Source: an uncultured Saprospiraceae bacterium
GTDB taxonomy: Bacteria > Bacteroidota > Bacteroidia > Chitinophagales > Saprospiraceae
Length of the DNA: 64,000 nucleotides
Direction: 5' to 3'
Assembly (NCBI GenBank): GCA_937951615.1
Contig: CALFBH010000008.1
Location: 1-64,000 of the forward strand
Shown here: piece by piece, positions 34,014-41,671 of the stretch
How positions within the stretch are numbered: the stretch's first letter is position 1
Layout: every line of letters starts with the position of its first letter
Program-made: the position numbers and the translations under genes
The notes under the pieces: generated by a model
What the model saw: the letters and a program-made list of their open reading frames with translations, nothing else
What the model was told of the DNA's origin: nothing
Databases searched by the model: none

Positions 34014-34637
34014 TTACTTGAAATAATACATACTCAAAATAGTAATTATGAGTTGGATTAAAATTATTTGTTTTCCATATTTACATACAATGTAATTAAG
34101 GTTTTTACTCATTTCTATCCCTACTAGTTTAAATATTTCCGAATCAAGTACAGTAGCATTTTTGTCGAAATATGGAGCGTTAAATTCGTTCATTTTGGAC
34201 ATGTAATTTCCTGCTTCTAATCTTGATAGCTTTTGACTAATTTGATTTACTATACTATGTAGCTGAGTTATTTCCTGTTTAATTTGATTTTTACTTGTGA
34301 CTTTTTGATCATATTCGTTTTTTACCTCTCTTAAGTTATCTGAGATTATTTCCTTTCCCTTTTGGATTATTTCTTCCGTATCGTTTGTTTTTAACGTATC
34401 CAGATAATCCAATAAATCGGAAGTAATGTGACTGACTAGATTGAGGTATTTTTCAGAAGGTAAACTACCTCTCATTTTTTCCTTTTCTAATAAATTGTAC
34501 CTAAGTTCTATCGTAACTATTGTGTTATCATATGAAAAAGGAGAGTTTTTCTTTACTGTATTAATGGCTTCCTTAAAATTTCCTTCAGAAATTTTTTTCT
34601 TAATAAAATACGAAGTATTTTTTTTATCATTATTCAT
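34014..34637 (-). CDS. EAD11-like adaptor with coiled coil and C-terminal anchor
   Basis: 207 residues, low GC. Residues ~9-80 (IKKKISEGNFKEAINTVKK and then TIVTIELRYNLLEKEKMRGSLPSEKYLNLVSHITSDLLDYLDTL) fit the effector-associated domain 11 pattern: a two-helix ISEGxxxEAL unit, a ....LxxRYNxLxxxxxxGxxSxEEYxxxxxxIxxxLLDxLD unit. EADs are small adaptor folds that recruit effectors in bacterial conflict systems. Residues ~95-145 are a coiled coil (NEYDQKVTSKNQIKQEITQLHSIV). Residues ~186-205 are a C-terminal membrane helix, so it is probably tail-anchored with the EAD in the cytoplasm. No partner effector is adjacent. Domain call is from memory of the family, not a search. Confidence 0.65.
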   Translation of the reverse strand: MNNDKKNTSYFIKKKISEGNFKEAINTVKKNSPFSYDNTIVTIELRYNLLEKEKMRGSLPSEKYLNLVSHITSDLLDYLDTLKTNDTEEIIQKGKEIISDNLREVKNEYDQKVTSKNQIKQEITQLHSIVNQISQKLSRLEAGNYMSKMNEFNAPYFDKNATVLDSEIFKLVGIEMSKNLNYIVCKYGKQIILIQLIITILSMYYFK

Positions 34638-35539
34638 ATTTCATAGTGTTAAATACAACTCAAAAATCACTGAAAATCAAAGCCTTGGTGTGTTTATTGG
34701 TTGGGGATTAGGAAATATTCTTATTGCGAGTTAGCTGTGTTTTATCGAATTTATCAGTTTTTTAGCTTAAATGGCTTCTAAATAGTTCTAAAGTTCAAAT
34801 ATAAGAAAAAATATCTTATAAACAGATCTGTGTATAATAAATTGCACTTTAGATCAACTATGCCAATCTAACAGAACGTATACATTCAACATGTTGCTAT
34901 CTATGGAGTTGTACTTTTAAAAGTCCAGAATCAGCTCTATTAGGAGTGAAATGTTTGATAGAAAACAAATAGCGAATATCATTTAAAGTTCCATCGGAGT
35001 GGCATGTTGCAAAACATCAAGTCTGGATTTCGAGTATATAAATTGCAGAAAGCTCTGAAAGAGCGAAATATGTCAGCGAGGGATAACATCCCTCGTAAGA
35101 AACGAACAGCCTACAAGCCCTGAGGGGGCGAAATAAACATCTAGTGTACTGCTAAATGTCGCCCATGCAGGGCTTAGGTGGTGGGTTTGACTATCGATGG
35201 AATACTTCCATCGCTGACATATATTGCCCTTTCAGGGCATTCAATTCTTAAATCAATTTGTTAATACGCAGCCTTGTAAAAAGAAAGAAGAAGGTTTAGC
35301 AAACCAGCTTTTCGCAAAATCTCTCGCGCAGGTTTACGAAACCATTACAGGAATTGCAATACAGCAATCGCACAGAACGTACACATTCAACATGCCACCC
35401 CGAATGGAGCTATTATTTTGAAAAGAAAAAAAGAAGAAGATTGAGCAAACCAGCTTTCCACAAAAGCCCTCACGAAAGGTGTACAAAACGATAACACATC
35501 AACACATCAACACCACAACACCACAACACGATAACACAA
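34638..35539. other. 900-bp gene-free region dense in REP-like units
   Basis: No gene I can support. 34638-34860 is plain AT-rich sequence. 34866-35420 carries at least eight short palindromes of one family (next entry). Around them lies a ~60-base direct repeat, 35281-35342 and about 35425-35489, sharing GAAGAAGGTTTAGCAAACCA (second copy diverged). Confidence 0.7.
34866..35420. repeat. Cluster of REP-like palindromes
   Basis: Units are short G/C palindromes followed by GAAAT or GACAT: GCTCTATTAGGAGTGAAAT (~34936), GTTCCATCGGAGTGGCAT (~34987), GCTCTGAAAGAGCGAAAT (~35054), GCCCTGAGGGGGCGAAAT (~35115), with reverse-oriented units near 35160, 35228, 35375-35400 and 34870-34915. Two carry the extension CATGTTGAATGTATACGTTC also found at 25320-25345. 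CAGCGAGGGATAACATCCCTCG-type paired words interleave. Confidence 0.8.
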
Positions 35540-35545
35540 TCAAAA
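35487..35545. repeat. AACACATC/AACACCAC word repeat
   Basis: Tandem 8-9-base words built on ACAC(A/C)(T/A)CA. The last word includes the TGA stop of the membrane-protein gene (35540-35542). The complementary word set (GTTGTGGTGTTAATGTG) lies at 36503-36534, on the far side of the two genes. Confidence 0.75.
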
Positions 35546-35983
35546 CAACTCATGCAAATACATAGAATGCGGAAAGATAAAAACATGCACCATCAGCCAG
35601 ATAAAAGAGCAGATACGGGCAGGCGTGACCAGTTTTGGATATTGTTTAGCGATTAAATAACCCAAAACCAGCATCAGCGGATCGAAGATAATCCGGTTGG
35701 GCCAGAACTCTACGCCCTGAAACCAATACTCCACCATGCCACCAGCCAGTCCGGTTTCTAGGTAATGTTCCACGGTTTCCCAAAGGAAAGCCAGCAACAA
35801 AACGCCGATAACATCAAAATGTCGGGTGATGAGATTAGCATCTTCAATACTGAAGTGTTGTTTGAAAATTTTGCGGTTATAATTGATAACAAGCGAACCG
35901 ACGGAGAGTCCACTTAGTAGATGCTCAATCGTCCAGACATCCATCATGGCAGTGGTTTTCCAACCCCAGATTATTTCTAGCAT
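35540..35983 (-). CDS. Small polytopic membrane protein, unknown
   Basis: 147 residues with about four membrane helices: WTIEHLLSGLSVGSLVI, HFDVIGVLLLAFLWETVEHYLE, IIFDPLMLVLGYLIA, ICSFIWLMVHVFIF. Conserved-looking charged residues inside helices (EH in helix 1, WETVEHYLE in helix 2, D in helix 3, H in helix 4) suggest a metal or proton site. I do not recognise the family. An internal start at MMDVW (codon 12 or 13) is possible. Inner membrane. Its start codon is next to a word-repeat hairpin. Confidence 0.65.
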   Translation of the reverse strand: MLEIIWGWKTTAMMDVWTIEHLLSGLSVGSLVINYNRKIFKQHFSIEDANLITRHFDVIGVLLLAFLWETVEHYLETGLAGGMVEYWFQGVEFWPNRIIFDPLMLVLGYLIAKQYPKLVTPARICSFIWLMVHVFIFPHSMYLHELF

Positions 35984-35995
35984 CTTTAATTATTT

Positions 35996-36122
35996 AGTCC
36001 ATAGTCCATGGTCGATAGTCGATGGCTGTAATCAGGAAAGCAATTTTTTCAATATTTTACGCATTTTGCGAAGCAAAATGTATTATGTATTTTCCATCGA
36101 CCATGGACTATTGACCATCGAC
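35996..36122. repeat. Inverted GTCGATAGTC word element with core hairpin
   Basis: Left arm GTCCATAGTCCATGGTCGAT... (35996-36025), core CATTTTGC-GAA-GCAAAATG (36062-36080), right arm CCATCGACCATGGACTATTG... (36093-36122). Lies between the membrane-protein and ferredoxin genes. Confidence 0.9.
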
Positions 36123-36144
36123 AAAACCGAAGGTTTTCGGGAAT

Positions 36145-36492
36145 TTAGAGGTGTAACAAAGCCTTCCGAGCCAACAACTTCTCTTCCGTCTCTTCCCTGT
36201 CTGGGTCGGGAACACAGCAGTCCACTGGGCAGACGGCAGCGCATTGAGGCTCTTCGTGGAAACCTTTGCACTCTGTACATTTTTCGGGTACGATGAAATA
36301 AAAATCATCCATTACTGGAGCTTGCTCGGCTTCTACGTCTACCATAGTGCCATCTTCCAATGGAAGTTCGCCTGCTACATTTGTACCGTCTTTGAATTTC
36401 CATTCTATACCACCTTCGTAGATGGCGTTATTCGGGCATTCAGGCTCACAAGCTCCGCAGTTGATACATTCATCAGTTATTATAATTGCCAT
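36145..36492 (-). CDS. fdx: 4Fe-4S dicluster ferredoxin
   Basis: 115-residue 2[4Fe-4S] ferredoxin. First cluster ligands in [12 protein letters not shown], second in [22 protein letters not shown]; the insert between the second motif's first two and last cysteines is the long-loop Alvin-type arrangement. Soluble electron carrier. The acidic insertion (residues ~30-62) is typical of Bacteroidota copies. Divergent from the acyl-CoA reductase gene, an arrangement I have seen in other Bacteroidota; the ferredoxin might supply electrons to that reductase, which is inference (LuxC-type enzymes normally use NADPH). Confidence 0.93.
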   Translation of the reverse strand: MAIIITDECINCGACEPECPNNAIYEGGIEWKFKDGTNVAGELPLEDGTMVDVEAEQAPVMDDFYFIVPEKCTECKGFHEEPQCAAVCPVDCCVPDPDREETEEKLLARKALLHL

Positions 36493-36606
36493 TTTCTTTA
36501 TGTATTGTAGTGTTGTGGTGTTAATGTGTTGTTGTCTTTTTGCGACAGCAACGGAATACCAACAACATAACGTTGTTTTACCTCAAAGGTTGAATTCTTG
36601 AAGCCG

Positions 36607-36614
36607 CAAAAATA
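36607..36614 (-). promoter_or_regulatory. Ferredoxin promoter, -7 box
   Basis: TATTTTTG on the minus strand, exact TAnnTTTG, about 115 bp upstream of the ferredoxin start. The leader between holds GTGTTGTGGTG words. Confidence 0.5.
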
Positions 36615-36722
36615 CGGTATTTTTTGGAAAAAATCAGCTTCTATGTCATATAGGAGCAAGAATAGAAATAAAGTGTACAAATTCCAAGTCGAAATGATAG
36701 TGTTCACTTGGTACTAAATTCT

Positions 36723-36730
36723 TATTTTTG
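36723..36730 (+). promoter_or_regulatory. Acyl-CoA reductase promoter, -7 box
   Basis: TATTTTTG, exact TAnnTTTG, ending only 5 bp before the ATG at 36736, so the transcript would be leaderless or nearly so. Confidence 0.55.
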
Positions 36731-36735
36731 CAGCT

Positions 36736-37755
36736 ATGATGACACGCTTAGACCGCATAACCTTATTAGCAAAATTGGGTACACAGCTCGGACAGTCGGA
36801 CGAACAACTGGATGCTGCAATTCGGAAAACCCATCAGCACAACCGCTGGCTGACAGAAGAAAACACCCGACTGATGCTCGCTGCCATTCGAGAAGAATTG
36901 CTGGAGGAAGAAAAATTAAAACATTGGGCAAACCAATATGCCATTCCAGAAGGGCAGACAAGTAAGAAAGTCGGACTGGTCATGGGCGGCAATGTGCCTT
37001 TGGCGGGTTTTCAGGATTTATTATGTGTATTTGTTGCTGGACACCATGCCCTCATCAAATTATCGGAGCGGGAAAAATATATGATTCCCTATCTGATAGA
37101 TGTGCTGACGGAAATAGAACCAGCAGCAGGGCATTATTTTTCTATCTTAGAACGACTGAAAGGTTTTGAAGCCATCATCGTAGTCGGTGGGAACGAAGAT
37201 GCTTCCCATTTTCAGGCTTTTTTTCAAAAATATCCGAATATTATCCACAAAAGAAGGACTTCTGTAGCGATATTGGATGGGCAGGAAACGGATGAAGATT
37301 TTAAAAAATTAGGCAAAGATGCTTTCAGATACTTTGGATTGAGTAGTCGGAATATATCGAAATTCTATTTGCCGGAAGGCTATGATTTTGTGCCTTTAAT
37401 GAGAAACTGGGAACGCTTTTCCGACTTGATTGAACATAATAAGTTTAAAAATAATTACGATTATAATTACTCTTTGCTCTTGCTGAATAATATTCCTCAT
37501 TATTCCAATGGCTCTATATTATTGCAGGAAAATGTAGCTTTGTATGCCCGTATTGCCAGCCTGAATTACGAATTTTACACAAAAAAAGAAACGCTGATTG
37601 AGCAACTCAAAGAACGGGAGGCTGATTTACATTATGTCGTCAGCAAAACAGCAATTGACGGATTGAATACCGTGCCTTTTGGAGCAAGTCAAAATCTGTC
37701 GCTGCACAGCTATGCAGATGATGTAGATACTATGGAGTTTTTACTGAATCTTTAA
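36736..37755 (+). CDS. Acyl-CoA reductase (LuxC-like)
   Basis: 339-residue acyl-CoA reductase domain protein, the aldehyde-dehydrogenase-like family that includes LuxC. Supporting segments: HWANQYAIPEG, VGLVMGGNVPLAGFQDLLCVFVAGHHALIKLSE (nucleotide-binding fold with GNVPLxG), EAIIVVGGNEDASHFQAFF, KRRTSVAILDGQET, YFGLSSRNISKFYLPEGYDF, which contains the conserved C/S-RN(I/V)SK region where LuxC has its catalytic cysteine; here the position reads LSSRNIS, so serine replaces cysteine. It makes fatty aldehydes from acyl-CoA in known members. Two in-frame ATGs open the gene. Cytoplasmic. Confidence 0.85.
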   Translation: MMTRLDRITLLAKLGTQLGQSDEQLDAAIRKTHQHNRWLTEENTRLMLAAIREELLEEEKLKHWANQYAIPEGQTSKKVGLVMGGNVPLAGFQDLLCVFVAGHHALIKLSEREKYMIPYLIDVLTEIEPAAGHYFSILERLKGFEAIIVVGGNEDASHFQAFFQKYPNIIHKRRTSVAILDGQETDEDFKKLGKDAFRYFGLSSRNISKFYLPEGYDFVPLMRNWERFSDLIEHNKFKNNYDYNYSLLLLNNIPHYSNGSILLQENVALYARIASLNYEFYTKKETLIEQLKEREADLHYVVSKTAIDGLNTVPFGASQNLSLHSYADDVDTMEFLLNL

Positions 37756-37757
37756 AA

Positions 37758-37885
37758 GTTTAAGAATAAGTTTAAGTCTAACTAGGATGTTGCCCTCGGC
37801 AACACTTTGCTACTTAATTAGGATTTAAACTTAAACTTCGACTTAAGCTTAAACTTAAATTTCGACTTAAACTTAAAACCTAATT
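37758..37885. repeat. CTTAAAC/GTTTAAG word element with hairpin core
   Basis: AAGTTTAAGAATAAGTTTAAG words on the left (37757-37778), hairpin TGTTGCC-CTC-GGCAACA (37788-37804), then many AACTTAAACTTCGACTTAAG words (37828-37882). Again a 3-nt loop at the centre. Confidence 0.8.
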
Positions 37886-37891
37886 CACACT

Positions 37892-38803
37892 ATGAAATAC
37901 ACCACACTATTATTATTCACCATCATTTTTATGACCTGTACGCCCGAACCAAAAATAAAAGACATAGAACTCCAGGGACATCGAGGGGTACGCGGACACG
38001 CGCCCGAAAACACCATCCCCGGCTTCCTGAAAGCCCTTGAATATGGTGTAGATGTATTGGAAATGGATGTTGTCATCTCTGGCGATGGACAGGTTGTTGT
38101 GTCGCACGAACCCTGGTTTAGCCACGAAATATGCTCTATGCCAGAAGGTGATCCAGTAGAAAAAGACCAAGAGGACTTTTTGAAATTATTTGGCATGTCT
38201 TACGATGAAATCAGCAGCTATGATTGTGGTTTGCGGGGCAATCCAGATTTTCCAGAGCAGCACCAGATGACTGCGAATAAACCGCTATTGAAAGATGTGT
38301 TCCGTATTATAGAAAAGCATATTGAGGACAAAAAATTACCACCTGTTCGTTATAATATCGAAATCAAAAGCCGACCAATGTGGGACAATGTATTCACACC
38401 ATCACCCGTCAAATTTTCCCAACTGGTGTATGATGCCATCAATACTTCTGGAATGCTGGAAAAGACTTGTATTCAATCTTTTGATGTGCGTCCTTTGCAG
38501 CGATTGCACCAAATCAATCCAGGAATTATAATGGCTTTTCTGGTGTCCAATAATGATGGCATCGAAGCAAATCTGAAAGACCTCGGTTTTATGCCAGCCA
38601 TTTATAGCCCAAATCACCTTTTATTAAATGCAGAAAAAGTAAAAATATTACACGAAAAAAATCTACGAGTCATCCCCTGGACAGCCAATGAGAAACACCA
38701 CATCAAACGACTGATTCAATGGAATGTAGACGGCATTATCACCGATTATCCCAACCGCGTGACGGAGGTGCTACATGAGCTGACTTATGGGAAAGAGCAG
38801 TGA
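37892..38803 (+). CDS. Glycerophosphodiester phosphodiesterase lipoprotein
   Basis: 303-residue GDPD-family enzyme that splits glycerophosphodiesters to glycerol-3-phosphate and alcohol. Lipobox at FMTC (Cys16), so it is anchored in the envelope. Catalytic motifs are intact: QGHRGVRGHAPENT (HRG, E metal ligand), EMDVVISGDGQVVVSHEP (second metal Glu/Asp and catalytic His), IEIKS, IQSFD and the terminal WTANEKHHIKRLIQWNVDGIITDYP. TIM barrel, full length with the usual GDPD insertion (residues ~100-150, DF...PEQHQM..NKPLL). Single gene. Confidence 0.93.
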   Translation: MKYTTLLLFTIIFMTCTPEPKIKDIELQGHRGVRGHAPENTIPGFLKALEYGVDVLEMDVVISGDGQVVVSHEPWFSHEICSMPEGDPVEKDQEDFLKLFGMSYDEISSYDCGLRGNPDFPEQHQMTANKPLLKDVFRIIEKHIEDKKLPPVRYNIEIKSRPMWDNVFTPSPVKFSQLVYDAINTSGMLEKTCIQSFDVRPLQRLHQINPGIIMAFLVSNNDGIEANLKDLGFMPAIYSPNHLLLNAEKVKILHEKNLRVIPWTANEKHHIKRLIQWNVDGIITDYPNRVTEVLHELTYGKEQ

Positions 38804-38850
38804 TTGAGTTAATTAAGTGTATTGAGTTATTGATGACTGGTGATTGAGTT

Positions 38851-38885
38851 GATTCGTAATTAATCCATTCGTAATTCGTAATTAA
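38851..38885. repeat. TAATTCG word repeat, copy 4
   Basis: Same orientation as 28980-29014 and differing from it at about one or two bases. Preceded by looser TTGAGTTATTGA words from 38806 and followed by TTGCGTCTTCGCGACTTTGC (~38936). Confidence 0.8.
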
Positions 38886-39015
38886 TTTATTTTAATCAAA
38901 TTCGATTTTTATATTTGCTGAAGAAAACAATTCCTTTGCGTCTTCGCGACTTTGCGAGACATAAGGTCAGTTTTGATTTTAAATTTATTTCCTTCACTAT
39001 TAAAAAAAGATACTC

Positions 39016-39597
39016 ATGAGACTTGTATTTTTAATCCTTCCTTTCTTTGCACTTAGCCTATTGCTTAGTTGCGGTTCAGGCGGTGGAAATGCAAAAACAG
39101 CCACGCCGGTTAATGTAGGCGATTATGAAACGACCGCCTATCCTGGCGAAAGTGATTTATCGAAAGCCGTAAAGAAAAATGCACAGGGAGCAATTGAAGA
39201 AGAGGGCGACCTATTGGCTGGAAAAAAGCACGGGACTTGGATCAGTTACGATCTGAATCGGAATTATATCAACGAGATTGTCAGCTACCGCAATGGCGTA
39301 GAACACGGGGTAACCCTCAAGATGAATAATGGACGTCCGTCCGAAAAACTATATTATGCGAATGGGCTGATACACGGTACGCGTGAGCAATACAGCAATA
39401 CCAATAAGCTGACCTTAAAATCCAATTATGTAAATGGACAATTAAGCGGCGAATCGGCTAAGTATTATCAGGATGGCACGATTAAAGAAGAATCTTTTTA
39501 CAAAACTGGGAAACTAGATGGCAAAGCCAAATACTATGATCAGGAAGGTAAACTATTGTTTGAATATACGTATAAAAATGGGGTGAAAGTGGAGTAG
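39016..39597 (+). CDS. MORN-repeat lipoprotein (YwqK-like)
   Basis: 193-residue lipoprotein (LLLSC, Cys19) with a run of MORN-variant repeats: EEEGDLLAGKKHGTWISYDLN, YRNGVEHGVTLKMNNG, YANGLIHGTREQYSN, YVNGQLSGESAKYYQDG, YKTGKLDGKAKYYDQEG, ending YKNGVKVE. The unit YxNGxxxGxxxxYxxxG is the YwqK-type form common in Bacteroidota. MORN proteins act as extended binding strips; the YwqK antitoxin label is weakly founded here and no toxin is adjacent. Envelope-anchored. Confidence 0.85.
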   Translation: MRLVFLILPFFALSLLLSCGSGGGNAKTATPVNVGDYETTAYPGESDLSKAVKKNAQGAIEEEGDLLAGKKHGTWISYDLNRNYINEIVSYRNGVEHGVTLKMNNGRPSEKLYYANGLIHGTREQYSNTNKLTLKSNYVNGQLSGESAKYYQDGTIKEESFYKTGKLDGKAKYYDQEGKLLFEYTYKNGVKVE

Positions 39598-39636
39598 TGC
39601 TGTTGATTTTTGAAAACCAATAAGTCCCCAATACGA

Positions 39637-39667
39637 TTTGACATTTGAATGGGAGTTTGTACATTTA
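39637..39667 (+). promoter_or_regulatory. Promoter of CCG Fe-S protein gene
   Basis: TTTG (39637-39640), 19-bp spacer, TACATTTA (39660-39667): close to the Bacteroidota -33/-7 consensus with the expected spacing. The start codon is 18 bp further on. Confidence 0.65.
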
Positions 39668-39685
39668 CAACATAAAACAACAAAC

Positions 39686-40462
39686 ATGAAAATAGAAACG
39701 ATGGCGGACTACGCCGCACGAGAAGAAGAACCGGAAATCTTATTTTGGGTGGGTTGTGCAGGCAGCTTTGATGCGCGGGCGCAAAAAGTCACGGTAGCCT
39801 TCACGAAGATACTACAGGCGGTCGGGATGAAATTTGCGATATTGGGCAATGAAGAAAGTTGTACAGGCGATCCTGCTCGTCGTGCGGGCAATGAATTTGT
39901 CTTTCAGATGACGGCATTGCAGAACATTGAGACTTTGAACATGTACAAAGTCAAAAAAATAGTGGCTGCTTGTCCGCATTGTTTCAATACTTTGAAAAAC
40001 GAATACCCTGCTTTGGGCGGTAATTATGAAGTTGTGCATCACACGCAGCTTTTGCAGGAATTCATCAATGATGGGCGTATAAAAATGAATGAGGGCGGTA
40101 CCTTCAAAGGCAAGAAAATTACCTATCATGATTCCTGTTATCTCGGGCGAGTAAATGGCGTCTATGAAGCTCCACGCAAAGTGCTGGAAACGCTGGATAC
40201 CGACCTGGTAGAAATGAAGCGCAGCAAAACCACAGGCTTATGTTGCGGTGCAGGTGGCGCACAGATGTTCAAAGAAGATGAGGCAGGGGATAAGCGTATA
40301 AATATTGAACGCATCGAAGAAGCACTAGATACAGGCGCAGATATTATTGCGGTGAATTGTCCGTTTTGCCTGACGATGATGTCAGATGGTGTAAAAGCAA
40401 AAGAGAAAGAGGAAAATGTAATGGTGTATGATTTGGCGGAGTTGATTATTCAGAATATTTAG
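39686..40462 (+). CDS. CCG-domain (HdrD/GlcF-like) Fe-S protein
   Basis: 258 residues from ATG 39686, placed just after a good promoter. Two CCG domains of the heterodisulfide reductase/glycolate oxidase type: domain 1 has WVGCAGSFD, LGNEESCTGDPARR and AACPHCFNTL; domain 2 has THDSCYLGR-like YHDSCYLGR, TGLCCGAGGAQMF and NCPFCLTMM. Domain 1 shows ESCTG where CCG is standard, so one cluster ligand differs. Such proteins carry an unusual 4Fe-4S cluster and work with a flavoprotein or membrane partner, which is not adjacent here. Cytoplasmic. Confidence 0.88.
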   Translation: MKIETMADYAAREEEPEILFWVGCAGSFDARAQKVTVAFTKILQAVGMKFAILGNEESCTGDPARRAGNEFVFQMTALQNIETLNMYKVKKIVAACPHCFNTLKNEYPALGGNYEVVHHTQLLQEFINDGRIKMNEGGTFKGKKITYHDSCYLGRVNGVYEAPRKVLETLDTDLVEMKRSKTTGLCCGAGGAQMFKEDEAGDKRINIERIEEALDTGADIIAVNCPFCLTMMSDGVKAKEKEENVMVYDLAELIIQNI

Positions 40463-40722
40463 TAGGGTAGTAGAATCGATTTTAGTGCAGGTAACTAGTG
40501 GTCGATAGCCCGCAGTCGATAGTCCATAGCTATAAAATAACGGATACATAAAGCGAAACAGATATACACGGCAGGTTAAAACCTATCGCTTTTGCGAATA
40601 ATAACGTGTATTTCGCAAAAGCAATTGTCCAAAAGGGAGGAGTTCTCTCGCATTTCTGTCGGTATTGATCTCTCTTCTCGCAGCCGAAGGCGGTCTCACA
40701 GCGCAGCGGTCTCTCTTCTAAA
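40463..40722. repeat. Spacer with GTCGATAG words and an 11-bp hairpin
   Basis: GGTCGATAGCCCGCAGTCGA words at 40500-40530, then GCTTTTGCGAA (40588-40598) pairing with TTCGCAAAAGC (40612-40622), then GCAGCCGAAGGCGG and CAGCGCAGCGGTCTCTC words to 40720. No gene. Confidence 0.7.
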
Positions 40723-41496
40723 TCAATACAAATCCAATCGCTCCACTCTACCCACATAAAAAATAAGGGCGCATTTAAAATTCAGCACAATATTTCGAGA
40801 AGGGGAGTAGTCGCTGCTGGAAAGCCGCCATTTTTCCTGATTGATGTCGAGTACACTAGCTGCACCTTTTATTTCTGCCTGAAACACAAAATGCTCCGAC
40901 ATAAAACGTTCCCAGCCAAATGTACCCGTGACGGAAGTGTCCAGAATTTTAAATAAATCTAATGCATTTGGTGGCGGGTTTTCAAAAGTAGGATTAAAGT
41001 CGGTATCAAACACAAAATCATCGACTTGCCCATTGATACTATAATCTTGCTGGGCATCATATAAAGCGGCCATCTCTACACCAAGTCCCCAGAAAAATTT
41101 GGAATCTCCGATGTCTTTATCGCCATTTGGAATACCGATAACACGCCGATACATTAAAGGAAATTTGAGGTAAGTCAAATCCAAATCCTTGCCGACCAAG
41201 ACTTCCTGTCCTTCTACATCCCACACATCCTGATAACGCTGACTTTGCCAGGAAAAAACCACTTCTCCATGTATGGCATGTCCTCCTTTAAGCGTTACAC
41301 CACCTACAGCACCAAGTGTGTAGGCATTGCCAGGAATAGGCGTCATTTTTTGCAGCCCATAATTATACTGACTCGCCACGAATGCTGTACCAACACCACC
41401 TGTAAAACCAAGGTAAGAACCACGCCGCATTGTCTGTGCGGTGATGGAATAAGCAAAGAGAAGAAAAAGTGTAATATGACAAAAACGTATAATCAT
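40723..41496 (-). CDS. Outer membrane beta-barrel protein
   Basis: 257 residues; signal peptide MIIRFCHITLFLLFAYSITAQ. Mature part is an eight-strand-type barrel (GSYLGFTGGVGTAFVASQYNYGLQ, YTLGAVGGVTLKGGHAIHGEVVFSWQSQRY, YLKFPLMYRRVIG, FFWGLGVEMAALYDAQQDYS, FGWERFMSEHFVFQAEIKGAASV), with a final strand NIVLNFKCALIFYVGR. Fits the PorT/outer-membrane beta-barrel domain group. No transport clue. Converges with the CCG gene and diverges from the Smr gene. Confidence 0.8.
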   Translation of the reverse strand: MIIRFCHITLFLLFAYSITAQTMRRGSYLGFTGGVGTAFVASQYNYGLQKMTPIPGNAYTLGAVGGVTLKGGHAIHGEVVFSWQSQRYQDVWDVEGQEVLVGKDLDLTYLKFPLMYRRVIGIPNGDKDIGDSKFFWGLGVEMAALYDAQQDYSINGQVDDFVFDTDFNPTFENPPPNALDLFKILDTSVTGTFGWERFMSEHFVFQAEIKGAASVLDINQEKWRLSSSDYSPSRNIVLNFKCALIFYVGRVERLDLY

Positions 41497-41550
41497 TGTT
41501 TTAATATTGGTGTAAATTTAAGTAATTTTTTTGTAAACTGAATGGAGGAA

Positions 41551-41622
41551 TGGGTTAATTACGAATTACGAATTCGCAATCCGCAGTTGAAGTTGTTTTA
41601 AGTTGTCGATAGTCGATAGTTG
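41551..41622. repeat. TTACGAAT and GTCGATAG words side by side
   Basis: GGGTTAATTACGAATTACGA at 41551-41570 is the fifth copy of the TAATTACGAAT family, followed at 41605-41622 by GTCGATAGTCGATAGTTG. Two word families share one spacer. Confidence 0.75.
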
Positions 41623-41671
41623 TTTTTATAAATATTTGTGTAAACAAATATTTAGTGATACCTTGACCACT

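Noticed and set aside
34866-35420. Structured non-coding RNA or riboswitch
   Set aside because: The palindromes are repeated in both orientations like REP units and do not form one consistent fold next to a gene.
39016-39597. Toxin-antitoxin role for the MORN lipoprotein
   Set aside because: It is a lipoprotein with only repeats and no toxin gene beside it.
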